A stretch of DNA of 64,000 bases from Manduca sexta (taxonomy: Eukaryota > Arthropoda > Insecta > Lepidoptera > Sphingidae): NCBI RefSeq assembly GCF_014839805.1, contig NC_051139.1, positions 2,046,001 to 2,110,000 on the forward strand, read 5' to 3'. Position 1 is the first letter of the stretch. Every line of letters begins with the position of its first letter. Of the stretch, positions 36,101 through 47,700 are shown one piece after another. Position numbers and translations under genes: made by a program. The notes beneath the pieces are model-generated. The model did no database searches, was not told the DNA's origin, and saw only the letters and a list, made by a program, of their open reading frames with translations.

Positions 36101-37005
36101 CAAGCAGATCAGAAATGGGCAGTATAGAGGTTCCTTTACTTCTGAATCATCTGTTGGTAGTGTCTTCACCACATAGGCTAGTAGAGTGTGTGTGGCATTC
36201 ACAGAAGCTTGGATTATGTTCAGTTTATCATCAAATGTGTGGAGTATAGACAATGTTTTAGTTTTATTGGCATAGACACCAATGTTCTGAACTTCCTTAT
36301 CATCCTTTGCTGTTGATATCCATGTGAGGATCTGTGAACCATCTTGTTCCTGGCCGAGTAATCGCCACTCTCGTGCTGTTACCTCTAAAAGAAACATTCA
36401 TCACAGGCCATTCAATAAGTTAAAAAATTCATTGTTAAAATCTGATAGGTTATCTGACAATTTTTTTATTAAAATTATACTGCATACCTCCTCCTCACAA
36501 TTTCTTATGAGCTGTAGAATTACGTTTTTATAAAAGTGTAAAGATATAAATGCATTATAATTGTTTTTTATTTCTGAAATACTATTATAAAAGATTTATG
36601 TATGTCATAATATTCGAGAATAATAATAGCCATCATAAAATTAAAATCTCTTATGTACACAACACTGTAACAGTTTATAATATAATGTAGGTGCTGTATT
36701 CCTCTCCTTATAAGGCGCCAAGCTCTAGCTAGTGACAGAAAAAGCTCGTGAAATGTGACATTAACTATCATCAATCGAATTATTATTTGATATAACTGAA
36801 TCGAGATGATCACAACACTATTTTCATGTAGTATATACTTTTACCGTGTTTCAATAATTGATTTATAAATATAATGCTTTTAAATTGCAATCAAGCACTT
36901 CAATCGAAATAAAAACATTGGTGATAGTGAACCGACGCACCTACCTTCTTCAAGTTGAGTTTCAAGAATTCCACACAACTTGACAGCTAGATTTTGCACG
37001 GCCAT
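21153..37005 (-). CDS. GSAP: Gamma-secretase-activating protein (GSAP; Drosophila pigeon)
   Basis: Fourteen minus-strand exons join in frame to 926 aa: 36945-37005, 35959-36384, 35464-35603, 34562-34693, 27480-27650, 26589-26769, 25943-26247, 25466-25642, 24611-24811, 24144-24308, 23129-23376, 22518-22732, 21839-22045, 21153-21304. Family features: [10 protein letters not shown] start, [34 protein letters not shown], and the C-terminal GSAP-16-type domain with [22 protein letters not shown] (GFxxxFxxLG core, as in human). Human GSAP (854 aa) was reported to bind gamma-secretase and the APP C-terminal fragment and raise amyloid-beta output; fly pigeon is a learning gene. Exon 11 adds a Gly/Ala low-complexity stretch and exon 13 a His-rich HHHEH. 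Several donors are weak (GTCACT, GTCGAT, GTCAGT). Intron 4 holds a LINE; the end of exon 13 is duplicated. The start codon fits the family. Confidence 0.93.
21650..21953. repeat. 141-bp tandem duplication at the end of GSAP exon 13
   Basis: Units 21650-21790 and 21813-21953 differ at about one base in 141 and are separated by 22 bp (period 163). The higher-coordinate unit is the real exon end and its donor GTCAGT; the other lies in the intron with donor GTCGGT. Both units are GC-rich. Details are in the findings. Confidence 0.9.
22140..22360. repeat. Diverged repeat S, copy 2 (GSAP intron 12)
   Basis: Shares CTAGCGTG...AAGATAAGCGCTACAC, then GTAGCCGATGGGG, then GTGAAGCCGCAGTCA with the copy at 24920-25230. 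The similarity is patchy and was judged by eye. Confidence 0.45.
23745..23885 (+). repeat. Degenerate dispersed repeat, family T
   Basis: ATGTGAAAGTTTGTGAAAATATTTGGATTTTTGTTAGAAGTGAACTCAGAAACAGCTAAAT and CGGTAATTTGCTCGCATGGG are the family blocks. It lies in GSAP intron 10. Confidence 0.6.
24355..24480 (+). repeat. Degenerate dispersed repeat, family T
   Basis: GATTATAAATGCGGAAGTACGAGGTAACTCTGTCTATTTTGATAAAATTTGGTACGG matches the start of the family. It lies just upstream (plus-strand sense) of GSAP exon 9. Confidence 0.55.
24920..25230. repeat. Diverged repeat S, copy 3 (GSAP intron 8)
   Basis: CACCTAGCGTGTAAAAATAAGTGCATCGCCAGTGCAATG, CGGCTACATGATAA and GTGTGCCGCAGTCAAG parallel copy 2. 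No coding signal. The family is not recognised. Confidence 0.45.
26905..27095 (-). repeat. Dispersed repeat family R, copy 3 (degenerate)
   Basis: Contains CAATTATGCCGGCCTGTT, GGGTACACTTACATGGG and CGGGTATAATCATCCCACCACCA, with several indels against the other copies. It lies in GSAP intron 5. Confidence 0.6.
27235..27445 (+). repeat. Dispersed repeat family U fragment
   Basis: TAGCTTTTGCGGCTCCGCCCGCATG at one end and AAGATTAGCGCGTTCAACCAAACGAACTCTGCAGC at the other match the ends of the larger copy at 59434-60055. It stops 35 bp from the GSAP exon 5 donor. Confidence 0.65.
27804..28000 (+). mobile_element. tRNA-derived SINE, 3'-shortened
   Basis: The head GTAGTGTAGTGG / AGTTCGAGCCTC and the body GGTTTTCTGCTCAATATCAGTCCGGAGTCTG ... 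GCGATAGGCTCGCTCCCTATCACATCATGGGACGGAA match the 12275 SINE, with more substitutions. It lies in GSAP intron 4. Confidence 0.8.
28437..31333 (-). pseudogene. LINE ORF2 (endonuclease-reverse transcriptase), frameshifted
   Basis: The N-terminal AP-type endonuclease shows [21 protein letters not shown] and LLDLVFAN. The reverse transcriptase shows [47 protein letters not shown] with the first catalytic Asp, SGVPQG and LLYADD with the catalytic Asp pair. The C-terminal region has [12 protein letters not shown]. Three single-base frameshifts break it: an extra base in a G run at 29347-29351 (between SGVPQG and the next block), one missing base near 29220, and one missing near 29108 that also creates a stop. 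Reading is otherwise open, so decay is recent. Single-base assembly errors are a possible alternative, but the host gene exons are intact. Confidence 0.9.
31802..32743 (-). CDS. LINE ORF1: PHD-like finger, coiled coil, Baculo_FP-like domain
   Basis: An intact frame of 313 aa from the ATG at 32743; an upstream in-frame ATG at 32812 is less likely because the finger begins right after MDTQ. Residues about 5-55 form a PHD-like zinc finger ([21 protein letters not shown]). Residues about 75-175 are a heptad-rich coiled coil. The last third, NNLEIKGIP ... [15 protein letters not shown] ... [15 protein letters not shown] ... [11 protein letters not shown], resembles the baculovirus FP25K / Baculo_FP family, known in many insect LINE ORF1-like proteins. 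The role is nucleic-acid binding and RNP assembly for retrotransposition. Confidence 0.85.
   Translation of the reverse strand: MDTQSCGVCRDHLTEGAKCSVCHLVLHYQCAGVTETGFRKLGDRRLTWRCAKCKQSTTTSEQNSPKLDTESRVLKEIRAISAKLAPLELLAEDIKALRSEFAQLQTSVIESNKTITEFNIKIKDFEQRLAQVEKIQNQVNTLQAQINKSEEEINARDQWSRMNNLEIKGIPQNNGENLFDILTTIGAKIQYPITKNQINFITRVPTLVKDNIKPIIVCFNNRFVKEDFIAAARISSKSSAFTAAYFGLPGQRRVFINDHLTAKNKLLLSKAKKAAAVKDFRYIWVKHAKIHIRKNDTSPVLVINSEKDLTKII
33285..33400 (-). repeat. Dispersed repeat related to the 7396 element
   Basis: CCCCCCCGTGACCATGAAGGCTGCAAAGTCTTCGAAACGTCGGGAGA and CACCGCGATAGAATCCG are the inverse of TCTCCCGACGTTTC...CGTGACCACG at 7440-7500. Confidence 0.6.
33897..34150. repeat. Dispersed repeat with 22-bp perfect palindrome
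   Basis: CGTATAGGCCGCGGCCTATACG at 33924-33945 is fully palindromic. It lies in sequence (GGCCGCGGCCTAtacGCGGCAG...AGGGGCGGC) that resembles 34815-34900. Both look like pieces of one repeat, in GSAP intron 4. Confidence 0.55.
34815..34900. repeat. Repeat fragment related to 33897
   Basis: CCTTATAGACCGTGGCCTAGGAGCGACAGCGGTTTAAGGGGC follows the same order as 33915-33960. It lies in intron 4 upstream of GSAP exon 4. Confidence 0.45.
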
Positions 37006-37684
37006 TTTATACAGTATTATACACTGAATTCACCTGTTTTACACAAAAATACTATTTAATACCATACCATATCGCCACGTTATCAATCAAAATAGCGCAC
37101 CTTTATTGACTTTTCTCGCTCATTTTCTATCAGCTGGCGCCCAGCTGTTAGAACAATGTGAAGTAACTAATACAGAACCAACAACATAAAGAACAAACAT
37201 TGAATGATAAGGTTGGCCATACTACGGCGCTACTTATACAAATCAACCAATTGTATCGAGGCGCTTTAAATCATAGCGCGTTTCATTTCCCATATTATAA
37301 TTTATACACACAATTAAAACTTTCACAATTTTTTTTTAATTTATCATCTCACTGCTTTATTACATCATAAATATACTTAAATTTCTCGCTTTATGTCTAA
37401 AATTCTGAACAACTATAAATAACCAATAACCGCACAATATTTTTAATTTATTAACCTTGCTTGTTTGTAATATAAGGTTTTCATAACTTCTTTGAATTAT
37501 ACGAAATAATATAATTTTACCGAAATACATTAACATGGAATCTTCTAACGGTGTATCAATATCATTTCATAGTATTTTCTGAGTGAAGTGTAACGTAATC
37601 AAACGGTGACGTACATTTTCAGAAGAAACAAACATGAAGTTAGCAACTTATAACCCCGCCGAGTACCAAAGTTTTACCGCGACA

Positions 37685-37698
37685 TTTTCGCGCGGAAA
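37685..37698. promoter_or_regulatory. E2F-type site upstream of cyclin E
   Basis: TTTTCGCGCGGAAA fits the TTTSSCGC consensus in both directions. It sits about 200 bp before the inferred first donor, where a promoter is expected. Confidence 0.6.
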
Positions 37699-38227
37699 GC
37701 CGGGCGTTATCGAGCCGTGAAAACCTGAAATGTAATGTGTAAAGATAGATATCCTTCTTAGGTGTTACATTTCTATTTATATTTTGTGATTTTAAGAACA
37801 TATGTGTGAAATATATAGCAAAATCCATGATATTTGTGCTTAAAATTAACATCCCATATATAGTGGAGGAGGAAATTTCGTTTTGTGGATATTGGATTAA
37901 TTAGTGAATGATCAGGTATGTTGTGAGTAACGATTTCGTAACTTAAAGATACGCTTCATCTTATACGATAAGTAAATTTACCAATAATTTCAGACTTTGG
38001 TCATAATTAGGTTATAAAACTACGGTGGGCGATAAACCAAGCCAATTATATTGTCAACGACTGTGCCGTTTTAGATGCTTTTACTTTGATTTTTCTACGA
38101 ATAATTCATTTCTAAATTGGTTTTAAGATTGTATCATCTCGTGCACGGGCTATTTTTATCAATTTCCATAAGTGGATGGGCCGAGAAACCCAAGCTTGCG
38201 ACGTGTCTAATGGCGCTGACGGGATGA

Positions 38228-38240
38228 TTTCGCGCGCGAA
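38228..38240. promoter_or_regulatory. E2F-type palindrome in cyclin E first intron
   Basis: TTTCGCGCGCGAA. TTCGCGCGCGAA is a perfect 12-bp palindrome. CpG-rich words are rare in this AT-rich non-coding sequence. Confidence 0.55.
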
Positions 38241-38304
38241 TGTGACGGATTCGTGGCATTTTTTCGAGCAGCGGATTGATAAATTTCAACATTTTAACGC
38301 TTAA

Positions 38305-38312
38305 TATCGATA
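38305..38312. promoter_or_regulatory. DRE (DREF-binding) element
   Basis: An exact TATCGATA lies 65 bp from the second E2F-type site. DREF controls many replication genes in flies. A single 8-mer match is only suggestive. Confidence 0.45.
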
Positions 38313-38731
38313 GTTCATGCTCTTTAGCGAATGTAAAATACTAAAATATCCACATTATCTATGAATTACTGCCCTAAAATACGCTTAGAAAAATTTTCTC
38401 CCGCCAATCAGCAGGGGGCACGCTGTAGGAAGATCCATCTATTTAGCGTACAATACGCCCTAATATACCGTATTTTTAGTATTTATGCAATTCTACAATG
38501 GTTCCAGTTAAAATAGAGCCGATCAGTTTTATGTTAAATTTGGAAATATGCCCTCAATTACGGTTGTCAAGTGACATAACCCTATTTGCAACTTGAACAT
38601 GACATGCGGTAATTTTAGGCAGTATTTAGCTAATTTGAATAGTAGAAATTAAAAATGGAGAGTCGAATAATGTATGGGCTATATGTTTTAGGCTGTGGAG
38701 ATAGTGTGGCGGTGTCGCTGCCCCCTCTACA

Positions 38732-41700
38732 ATGGCACAAACTGGGTATGTAGAAACTCGACTCGGATATCACATTCGAATGCTGACCTTGATGTCTATT
38801 GCTTATTTATTGCCATTGACACTCATTTACAGTTCCTCCAGCGAATCTAGTGAAAATCGTATGAATCTAAAGAGAAAGAGGAACTCCACAGACGATGAGG
38901 TGAGTACAGTCACAAACATTCAATGCACAACCACACAAACCCATGTTAACACCACTCAATCCACTTGTAGTTAGAAAACCAGCCCCCGGCAAAGATACCT
39001 TCCAAGACTGATGAGGACATTGATGACCAGCCTGCTCACAATGTGGTGGTGGAGTCATCATCATGCTCCAGTGACGAAGAGAGCTCACAGTATGAAGGGA
39101 ATGAACCAAGGAGTGTTTTCACAGACTTAGATTATAACCCAGACAGTTTCTTAAGCCCACCGAGTATACCTGATCTTCCTAACTGTGTGCTGAGCCCTTT
39201 GGAGAATGTTGCTAGAGGCGAGTCCACTCCACATTCAAATAAGAGGCCAAGGTATGTATATTAACTAGTTTAGATGCAATTGTTTTACGAATCACTGTTA
39301 ACTGCATTAGTCCAATCAGTATATTGTAATTAACATAATGTTTAAGTTAAGCATAGACTTCTATTCAGACTGAAGAACTACAGAAACAATAACATTCCCC
39401 TGCAGTGTCATATTCTAGGTGTTGAATATGTAAACTTTGACTTCCAGTACAAGTAAACCCCTGTGCCCCACACCACCAAAACGTAAATGTCCCCTGCCTG
39501 GATTGTCCTGGGCGGATCCTAAAGATGTGTGGAACAGCATGTGTGATTGTGACGCCAGGTCTAGCATGAAGAAGAATCCCAATATGTTTGACAATCATCC
39601 AAATCTTCAGCCGAGGATGAGAGCTATCCTGCTGGACTGGCTCAATGAGGTAAGATGAGGCTCCTTTTACAACTTATTTATAGTCTTTTAGAGTTTAGAA
39701 TGTAGGTCCAGTATTACAGAGGGTTGAATGTGTAAGGGATATATGGGAAAGGAACTTCAGTTCAATGTAAGCACTTGGGAGTAAGTACTTCAAATACAGC
39801 AGCAAAATTGCAAATGTTTTAAAGGTTTCTTATACAATTTTATATGTCATTTTGTGTACAGATCTTAAATGAGTAGTTGTATTTAGGACATGAATTTAGA
39901 TAGTTGACTTTATACATAGATAATATTATGTATATGAAGAAAGTAGACCTGTTATGAAGTAGTCATGTTAACATATTTTTTGTAAAATTTCATGCTGTCA
40001 TGCAGTGGTTTTTTGATGGTAAGTGTAAATGGTTTTTTTCTACCAAATCTTTACATGTGGAAAGTGATGTAATAAAGGGTTCAATGACCTCCTTTTTTGC
40101 AATGTTCATTGAACTCTTGGCCACCGCGTTCCCGATTCACCACAGTAATTTGTTTTCAATATGATTTTTTGACAGTTTTGATGAATCCTTGACATAAAAT
40201 AGCTCAAGTGAAATTTTGTTAGCACTTGTTGCTATGTCGAAAATTAAACTTGATTCGTTTGCATCCGCGAATTTATCGAATAAGTGGAGGACGTAGGTAT
40301 AATACAATTAAAATACCGTTTTTAAAATTTCATTAGAATGGCGTGGTGTAGCCCCGCCACAGAACGACAGCACGTGGTGCATACGGGCGCACCGTTTCGC
40401 GCGTTTGCAGCGTGTGACTTTCGGTATAACCCTAAAACCAAACCGCAGAATATCAGCGACGATAACCTAGCGTAGAGGAAAGCATCCCGTTGACAACATT
40501 GTAGCTAACGCTTTAAATATGTTTGTGCTATATTGGTTTATATATTTATTACCTAGGTTTGTAATATAGAGACTACTGCAGTGGTAGTCCTAATATCCTA
40601 TTGACATCATGAATATGCAAAAAAGTAGCGTAAAACAAGAAATTCCATTAATAATTATTTATTATTTCGGTCTCGAGCTAGGCTGCAGCCAGTTTTGTGT
40701 ACAGAATGTCTTAGAAAGCCGGCGTGCATATTTTTGCTCTAGCGTTTCTTACATCCAGTAAGATTATCATAAGTTCCCCATTCTTTACCATAAATATCGA
40801 CAACTTAGTGTAAACGTTGTCTAAATTCACTTACCACATGCATAATGCAGGCATAATAGTAACAAACTATACTGGTAGGGGAACTAATTTGTTAGAACAT
40901 AGATTACCAGCTTACCGTCATTAAAACATGCACAACACAATGGAACTTGACCTTCATGCGCATTTTCGATTCCGATTGTGTTGTGAATGGTAGAGATGCA
41001 TTGCGGGTGTTTACTTGGATCCGGCTCGATTGAGGAATCCGTCCCATAGAAATTTTGTATGAGGAAACATGCGATTACTTAATATTTGGGGTGTAATCGA
41101 AATAGACGGTTTTCGAGTGAATATGAAAACTTGGACTTAAGGACTCGTGATGCTTAGTCTGTGAAGTCGGCGAGGTCCTGGTTCCAGTGTTGAATATGTT
41201 AGTATTAGTTGCAGCACTGTCTTTCGGAGTATAAGTAATTTCATCATTGACTAAGCTAAGATATGTAATCGATGCCTGCACAGTAAATAGTAATGTCTCT
41301 AGTTGCTCGTTGCATATTTGACGTGGTCGCTGAAAATGCGTAAAATTCCATGTTACGATGTTATGTATATGAATAAAAACTTAAATTGAACTATAACTGA
41401 TTTATAGCAATAATTACTAGATACTACGAGATTTAACATCATATGCCTCAAAGTGGCGGGCAGTTCAGTGCCAAGCAGTTTTTATCAACTTCTGGGTTAT
41501 ATACGTACTTTAAAGGATACGGTATTTACCCACAAACAAGCCCAACTCGTTATTCTATTGCACGTTAATCACGACTGTTTTCTCCATTGCTTGTTGTTTT
41601 TTGTCTTTAGGAGTAGCGTTGTTTTTCCTTATTACCATCGGTAGACGAGCAGGCGTGCCACCTGATGTTTAGCGATCTGCACTCCCCAAACACTTACAAT

Positions 41701-44700
41701 TTACAATCATGGGTGCGCTACCGACGTTAAGGGAAGGGAATAGGGATTAGGTATGCGTGAAGGGTTCTTTTGGCATCCAAATATCTTAGCAATAAAGCTA
41801 CGAGCCGTTACTCCACCTCGGCTTTTGTTATACCGGTCGAGCTGGTCATTTATGTCGTAGATAATGAAATATACAGCCTCATGGTAGATAATTTTACAAA
41901 AAGAAATTAGTTTAAATTTATCAGCTGTTTTATGACTGCCAACTCGCGTGTATCACTGGTAGGTACCGGACTATATTCGGCGCAGCGGTCGACTACCTGG
42001 CTGTAAAAAGAGAGGCCGCGAGTTCGATTCCCACACGGATACATTTTTGAGACATCCGTAAATATTTATTTTGAGTTTGGGTGAGGGGTGTCGAATATTC
42101 CTGATATCTAAAGATTTCTAAGTGTGAGATCAACGAATGGATTTTTAATGTCACCTGTAAATTATATTGATTTTTTGAAGTTTATAAATTATATGAGTTA
42201 CCTAAAATCTCTAAAGAAACACTTTGCTTTAAAATTATAGTCCGCAAATTTAAATAAAAAATAAAATCGCAACTAAGCCTCATTTAATACAGCATCCATC
42301 ATCACGTATTTTGCTTCAGGTATAAGGTGGACAGTGAAACTGAACACTCGTTTGACGGCATTTCTAGACTCGACAGTTACACGTATAGTTAGAGCATCTA
42401 TTTTATATATAGAAAACATTATGATTGACCTTGACCAGCATCTATTTTCCGCTCAGTGAATAAATTGTTCCCTAGGTTACCAAAATTATGTGGGAATTTG
42501 CATATTTCAGGAAGAAACGAATTCGATTTTTTTTAAATAATTGTAGGACTCTAATCCTTTCCTTCCTCCGATCCTTTTCACATGATATAGGGAACTGAGC
42601 ATCAATCCCTCACTTCACGTTGTCGGTGTGACGTCATGCCGGCAATTTTTTGTCGATAATCAAGGGAAGAGAAATCTCTTGCCGGTAGACATTTTATTAA
42701 GTTTTCTATAGCACTATATATAAATCCTTACAGCATGAAAATTAATTGGTACATAAATCATGATTACAGAAAACTGTATGTTGTAAGTAAAGTACAAAAA
42801 ATAAGTAAATGTTATCTTAATCAAGAATGTTTTGAGATGATTTTTCTTGAGCTTGACTTCACCTAACATGCACAATGATGTAGACTGTAGACTTAACGTG
42901 TTAGAATAGAGAGACGGCGCGGCGCGACGGTGCCGGTAAATTCTTACGATGGACTTATCTAGCTGCTCTGGTTCATCTTGCTAAGCCAAGGCGCTATTGA
43001 CAACGTCTATCGATGCGATTGTAAAGAGCTGATCACATTATATCCGTTTTGAACGGTTAAACTTGGATCCACAACACTTTCACGCGAATAATTATGCCCG
43101 CATGATTTAATTTTAAATGCATTTTTTGTGTCGTGCATTTGCTTTGTCCACGTGGTAACTTTATTAGTTTTTGAAGGACTGAAATGCTTATTGGCTTGTA
43201 ATAAATATTTTTTTTTACTGTTATTAAATTAATTTGTTTATATATCTACACCACCCTGTCGAGTTGACTGGTACAGAATGACTTTGACTACGGCATTAAA
43301 TTCGCCTCTACACCATGTATGAAGTATTAAATAAATTATAACAGGTTAGAGAAATATCTTATATTGTAATACGAATTTATGAGAAATTTATTAGCAATAA
43401 AAGTTATGAATTTTAAACCTTATGGTTTCATAATAAGAAATATATACCTAATTAAATAGTCTTGTAAGTGGCCATACTATGTTCACAGAATAAATGGTGC
43501 GAATTTAAAGTAAATTTTGGAAACGTTTGTACGTCCGTCACGCCATAAATATCGATGGCATTTTAATGGTACTTTTACTGTTAACTAGTTGAAGGTCGCG
43601 TCTGGCTTCTGTGTTCAGTGTTCCGGCCATTGGGTTATCTTTAATCTATAGATGAGCATTTTTTGCGCTTTGACCTTCGGCAGTCTGATGGCTTATATTT
43701 GCCGTATCATCGACATTGTGATAGGTATTCCACCATCTGGATGAATATTTTGTTTTCTACAACTTCCTTGTGAAACTTCCAATAATATCCTTATAGAATC
43801 AGCTTTGCGGCTTTAGCAGCAGTGCTTGGCATTACTCTATAAGTAGAAGAACACGTCCTCCCGTTTCAAACCTTTAAATATACTGAATGGCGAAGAAAAA
43901 CATCGTGAGGAAACCTGCATACCTGAGAAGTTCTTTATAGGAATTTCGTGGGTGTGTGAAGTCTACCAATCCGCACTAGGCCAGCGTGGTGGACTAAGGC
44001 CTAAACCCTCTCAGAGGAGGTAGTGCCCAACAGTGGGGCAGTATATAATACAGGGCTGATATTATTGCATTATAAATATACTGAAGTTTAATATTATAAA
44101 GCTCACGTGAAATGGCATGTTCTAGAATATAGATAGAGCGAGCTGTAAGTCTCTACATATAAGCATTCTGGGTAGCTATTTAAAGTGTTGTACTGAAAAC
44201 CCGCACATAGTATTCCCCTTGACGTTAAATAAAGCTATTTCAATACCTTACACTTTCAATATGAGGAAGTTCGCCATTTAAATGAACGGAATAAAGTTGG
44301 CGCGAGTCGATCGGTAAACCTAAAGCTGCTACAAAAAGTTTATCAATCGTGAGCCGTTGTCGACTCTCGTAAGTAACTGTTTATGCGACAAAAAGCGAAG
44401 GTACCGCGCTCCACCACCTCGAGTAATGTTAGACATATTGTGCAAGCCTCGCGGGCGTCGGCTTTGTCAATGGACATTGTTGGAGCCTAATCGATCTTCG
44501 ACTAGACGAATGACGATTTTGAAACCGACATTTGTATTTGTAACTTTGACACGGACATTGTTAGACCAAAGTCTTTATATCTATGTGATATCTTAACCAA
44601 TGTTTCAAGTGTATTTGTAAATTTGTATGCGCAGCAAAGAATCTAGAATATAAATGATTTAGTGTCTAAATAGGAGCTGGAGAGTATGGGCTAGTTTTAT

Positions 44701-47700
44701 ATCGAAAATAGTGACTGATGGAAATTCACTCGGGCGAAGCTGCGAGCCAAAGTTATTTAAAATAAAATGTATAAAATTTCTATTTAAAACATGAAATGAT
44801 CTTATTACCAATCTCTTTGGTCCAGTTGATTTAAAAAGAGCATTTAAATGATTAGATATCGCGGGCCCGCGGGAAGAGTCGCGCGCTAAGTTTTTTTGTA
44901 TTCGGACAGGTGTTAGTTTTCATTCAAGGTGCGCGTGTTGCGGAATCATTGCTTCAGTTATACCTCTATTCTTTATTGAAATGTTCATTGTATAATGAAC
45001 TTTGTATATGATTGAAAAGACTGGAAAAACAGTTATGCCTGCGGTTGAGAAGTGTAAGTCCCTCGTTGATTAATCTTTTACTTTTTTCCCGTAGTAAAAA
45101 TCCATGCCACGGGTGCCATTTATGAACCTGGGAATTAATGTTTTCCGTGGCTTTGCATTTAATGTCAAATAAAGTTCATCATTGCTGTTTTAGGATGTAC
45201 AAAAAATATTATACATCCAGGACATTCATAACAATGTCAAGTATCGCCAAATTTGCCCATTGAGGTCATGACCGCGCAAATAGAACGTGTATATGGTGTT
45301 AAGAATTGAACCAATTAGGACATCCTTTGGTACCAAAACCCTGGTCACTGCGATAGACGTAATTTAATTATTCGTGTGGGTTGCTAGCCGCTACACACGC
45401 AAGAAATGTGACTTTGGACTGCCAATACTATCCTAGAGTTCCGCAACTTATAAACAAAAAAAGTCAGACGCAATCAAAAATATAGATTTTATTTATTTGG
45501 AGAAGCCTTACTCCAATTTCTTATGGTTAGGCCAAGGGGTGACGTATCAGCAGTGGACTTCATGTGGCTGAGGACCGATGATGAGGGATAGAAGGTTAAT
45601 AATTTAGGATTGCGAGCAGTTTACATGTAGGGGTGGTTGCTTCGGTCTTGAGTACATTGTAGAAGATTAATAGTGTCGCAAAAGTTCTATAATTATTTAA
45701 AGTAAACATCGAATTTCACATTATTTTTCTAGTCTGCGTTCTAACTTCTCCCTACCTTTCTATTTGATTAATTTCGTTGCGGCATAAAGACAAATTAGTG
45801 GTCCCTGAGACCCGCCGAGCTTCGCCGCTCGGTGTCATAAAATGCGTGCAACTGCTTCTGCTTACAGAAGTTGTAGTGGTGGTTGTGAGGGCGGGAAAGT
45901 TTTTGGCTTTTACGTGTCTGATGTTATTTTTAGAGCGTAAGTACGCATAAATTATGGTTCTCGAGGTGTTTTTTAAATGACCACTCACACGTCATTTATT
46001 TCGTCTATAATATATAAATATGTATGTGCTTATCAATATAATGCTAAAAGTTTCGAATGCGCAATTTATTTTTATCAATCGTCCAAAATTAAGACGTGTA
46101 TGAATCAGGCAATGCGTGGGGTCAATGCTCTAATTAAGCGTCCTGCAACACTAGACACGACTGCCCCTAGTCACAACATAGCTACGTTTGACAGAAGTAT
46201 TTGAGAACTCCATTCTTCCGAGAAGATTATATTTAAATTAAAATATAAAAATCGACATAAAATCAGAAAAATAGTTTAATTTAAATGTCTAACATTCGCG
46301 TAAACATAAGAAATCTTTAAGAATATTTATATGTCAATAAACAAGATTTTATTACTTTTAAGTCCAATAATAAAGTTAATTCTGAGTTACTATGCTATTA
46401 TGTTCTTATAAAAGCTTCTTAATTATAAATATTCTTGTAATGTAATAACATTGATTCTAATTAATTTAGGGGAGACCTATGTTTACCAGTTAATTTCCAT
46501 AGGCTGAAGAATAAAATGTAACCTTGTACAAAAATCTTGAAATTAACCACAATAATAATGAAGGAGTTAGAAGGTATGCGGATAGAGGATAAATATAAAA
46601 TTTTAAGAGAGCGGCGTTGGTATCACTACCTATCTAAAATACAACCACAAAGCTGCAACTTTCTAGATGATTCTACAAACCCAAAGCCTGAAGATCATTC
46701 CCCGGTTAGTCATGTCTTGATGTTTGTTGACAGGTATGCGAGGTGTATAAACTGCACAGAGAGACGTTCCACTTGACGGTGGACTATGTGGACCGATACC
46801 TGTCCAACACAGAGGACGTGCAGAAGGGCCGCTTACAACTTATTGGTACGTTACCTGATCCTAGACGATAATAGCGTTAAAACTAAAGTTGCAATAAAAA
46901 GAAGTTTTACTTATATTGTTTTGAACGATGCTTATTTACTTGAGAAGAAAATAATATAACATAAACATGATAATATAATGAAGAAAACTTTTTTTTTTCA
47001 GGTATCACATGCTTGTTCATAGCGGCGAAAGTGGAAGAAGTGTATCCTCCAAAAATCGGCGAGTTCGCATACGTAACGGACGGCGCGTGCACCACCGACG
47101 AGATCCTACTAGAGGAGCTCCTCATCCTGAAAATCCTGTCGTGGAACATCACGCCCATCACCATCAACGGGTGGCTGAACGTGTACATGCAGCTCGCGAG
47201 CGAGGGCCGCAGCGCGCTGAAGCGTCTGCTCGGCGAGCAGGAGTCGGGCGCCAACGCGCTGCGGCCGTACACGTTCGTGTTCCCGCAGTACTCGTCACTG
47301 GAGTTCGTGACGTGCGGACAGCTGGTGGACCTGGCCGTGCTGCACGTAGACGTGAACCGGTGGTCGGCCGGCACGGTGGCGGCGGCCGCGGTGGCGCACA
47401 CGTTCGGCCGCGACCTGGCGGAGCGCGTGTCGGGGTTCGCGTGGGAGAGCGTGCGCGCGTGCCACGCGTGGCTGCGGCCCGCCGCCCGCCTGCTGCGCGG
47501 CGCCGGCGCATGCGTGCTGCGCGCCGCCGACGGCGAGTTCGTGCAGCGCGCCGCCGGGCTCGACCTCATCTGCCCCGCGCTCAACAGCGACGAGAGCCAC
47601 CGCGTGCAGCAACACAATGTCAGCCTCGACATGTTTGTCAGTATCACTATACTTTTAACATTGTGTCTCTATCTTGCCGCACTTATATATTTTTAAATTA

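Larger units (their letters stand above)
37006..38691. promoter_or_regulatory. GSAP-cyclin E shared upstream region
   Basis: GSAP starts at 37005 (minus) and cyclin E at 38732 (plus). A likely non-coding first cyclin E exon ends at the donor CAG|GTATGT (37915|37916) and the next begins at acceptor TTTTAG|38692. In it I see TTTTCGCGCGGAAA (37685-37698) and palindromic TTTCGCGCGCGAA (38228-38240), both E2F-type, and TATCGATA (38305-38312), the DREF element core. Cyclin E is a classic E2F target in Drosophila and mammals. Transcription start sites are not visible directly. Confidence 0.6.
39650..46733. other. Cyclin E intron 4 (7.1 kb)
   Basis: Bounded by donor GAG|GTAAGA and acceptor ACAG|GTATGC, interrupting the cyclin box after LLDWLNE. 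It holds several retro-fragments, a SINE and an E2F-type word TTTCGCGCG at 40395-40403. No alternative exon is evident, and the open frames at 41453, 44357 and 45977 show no family signal. Confidence 0.8.

Noticed and set aside
44297..44304. TTGGCGCG as another E2F site in cyclin E intron 4
   Set aside because: It departs from the TTTSSCGC consensus and has no nearby supporting motif, so I left it out of the cluster.
46537..46776. 79-codon frame reaching into cyclin E exon 5
   Set aside because: It runs through the intron in a different frame from the cyclin box and passes the ACAG acceptor at 46733, so it is intronic read-through.
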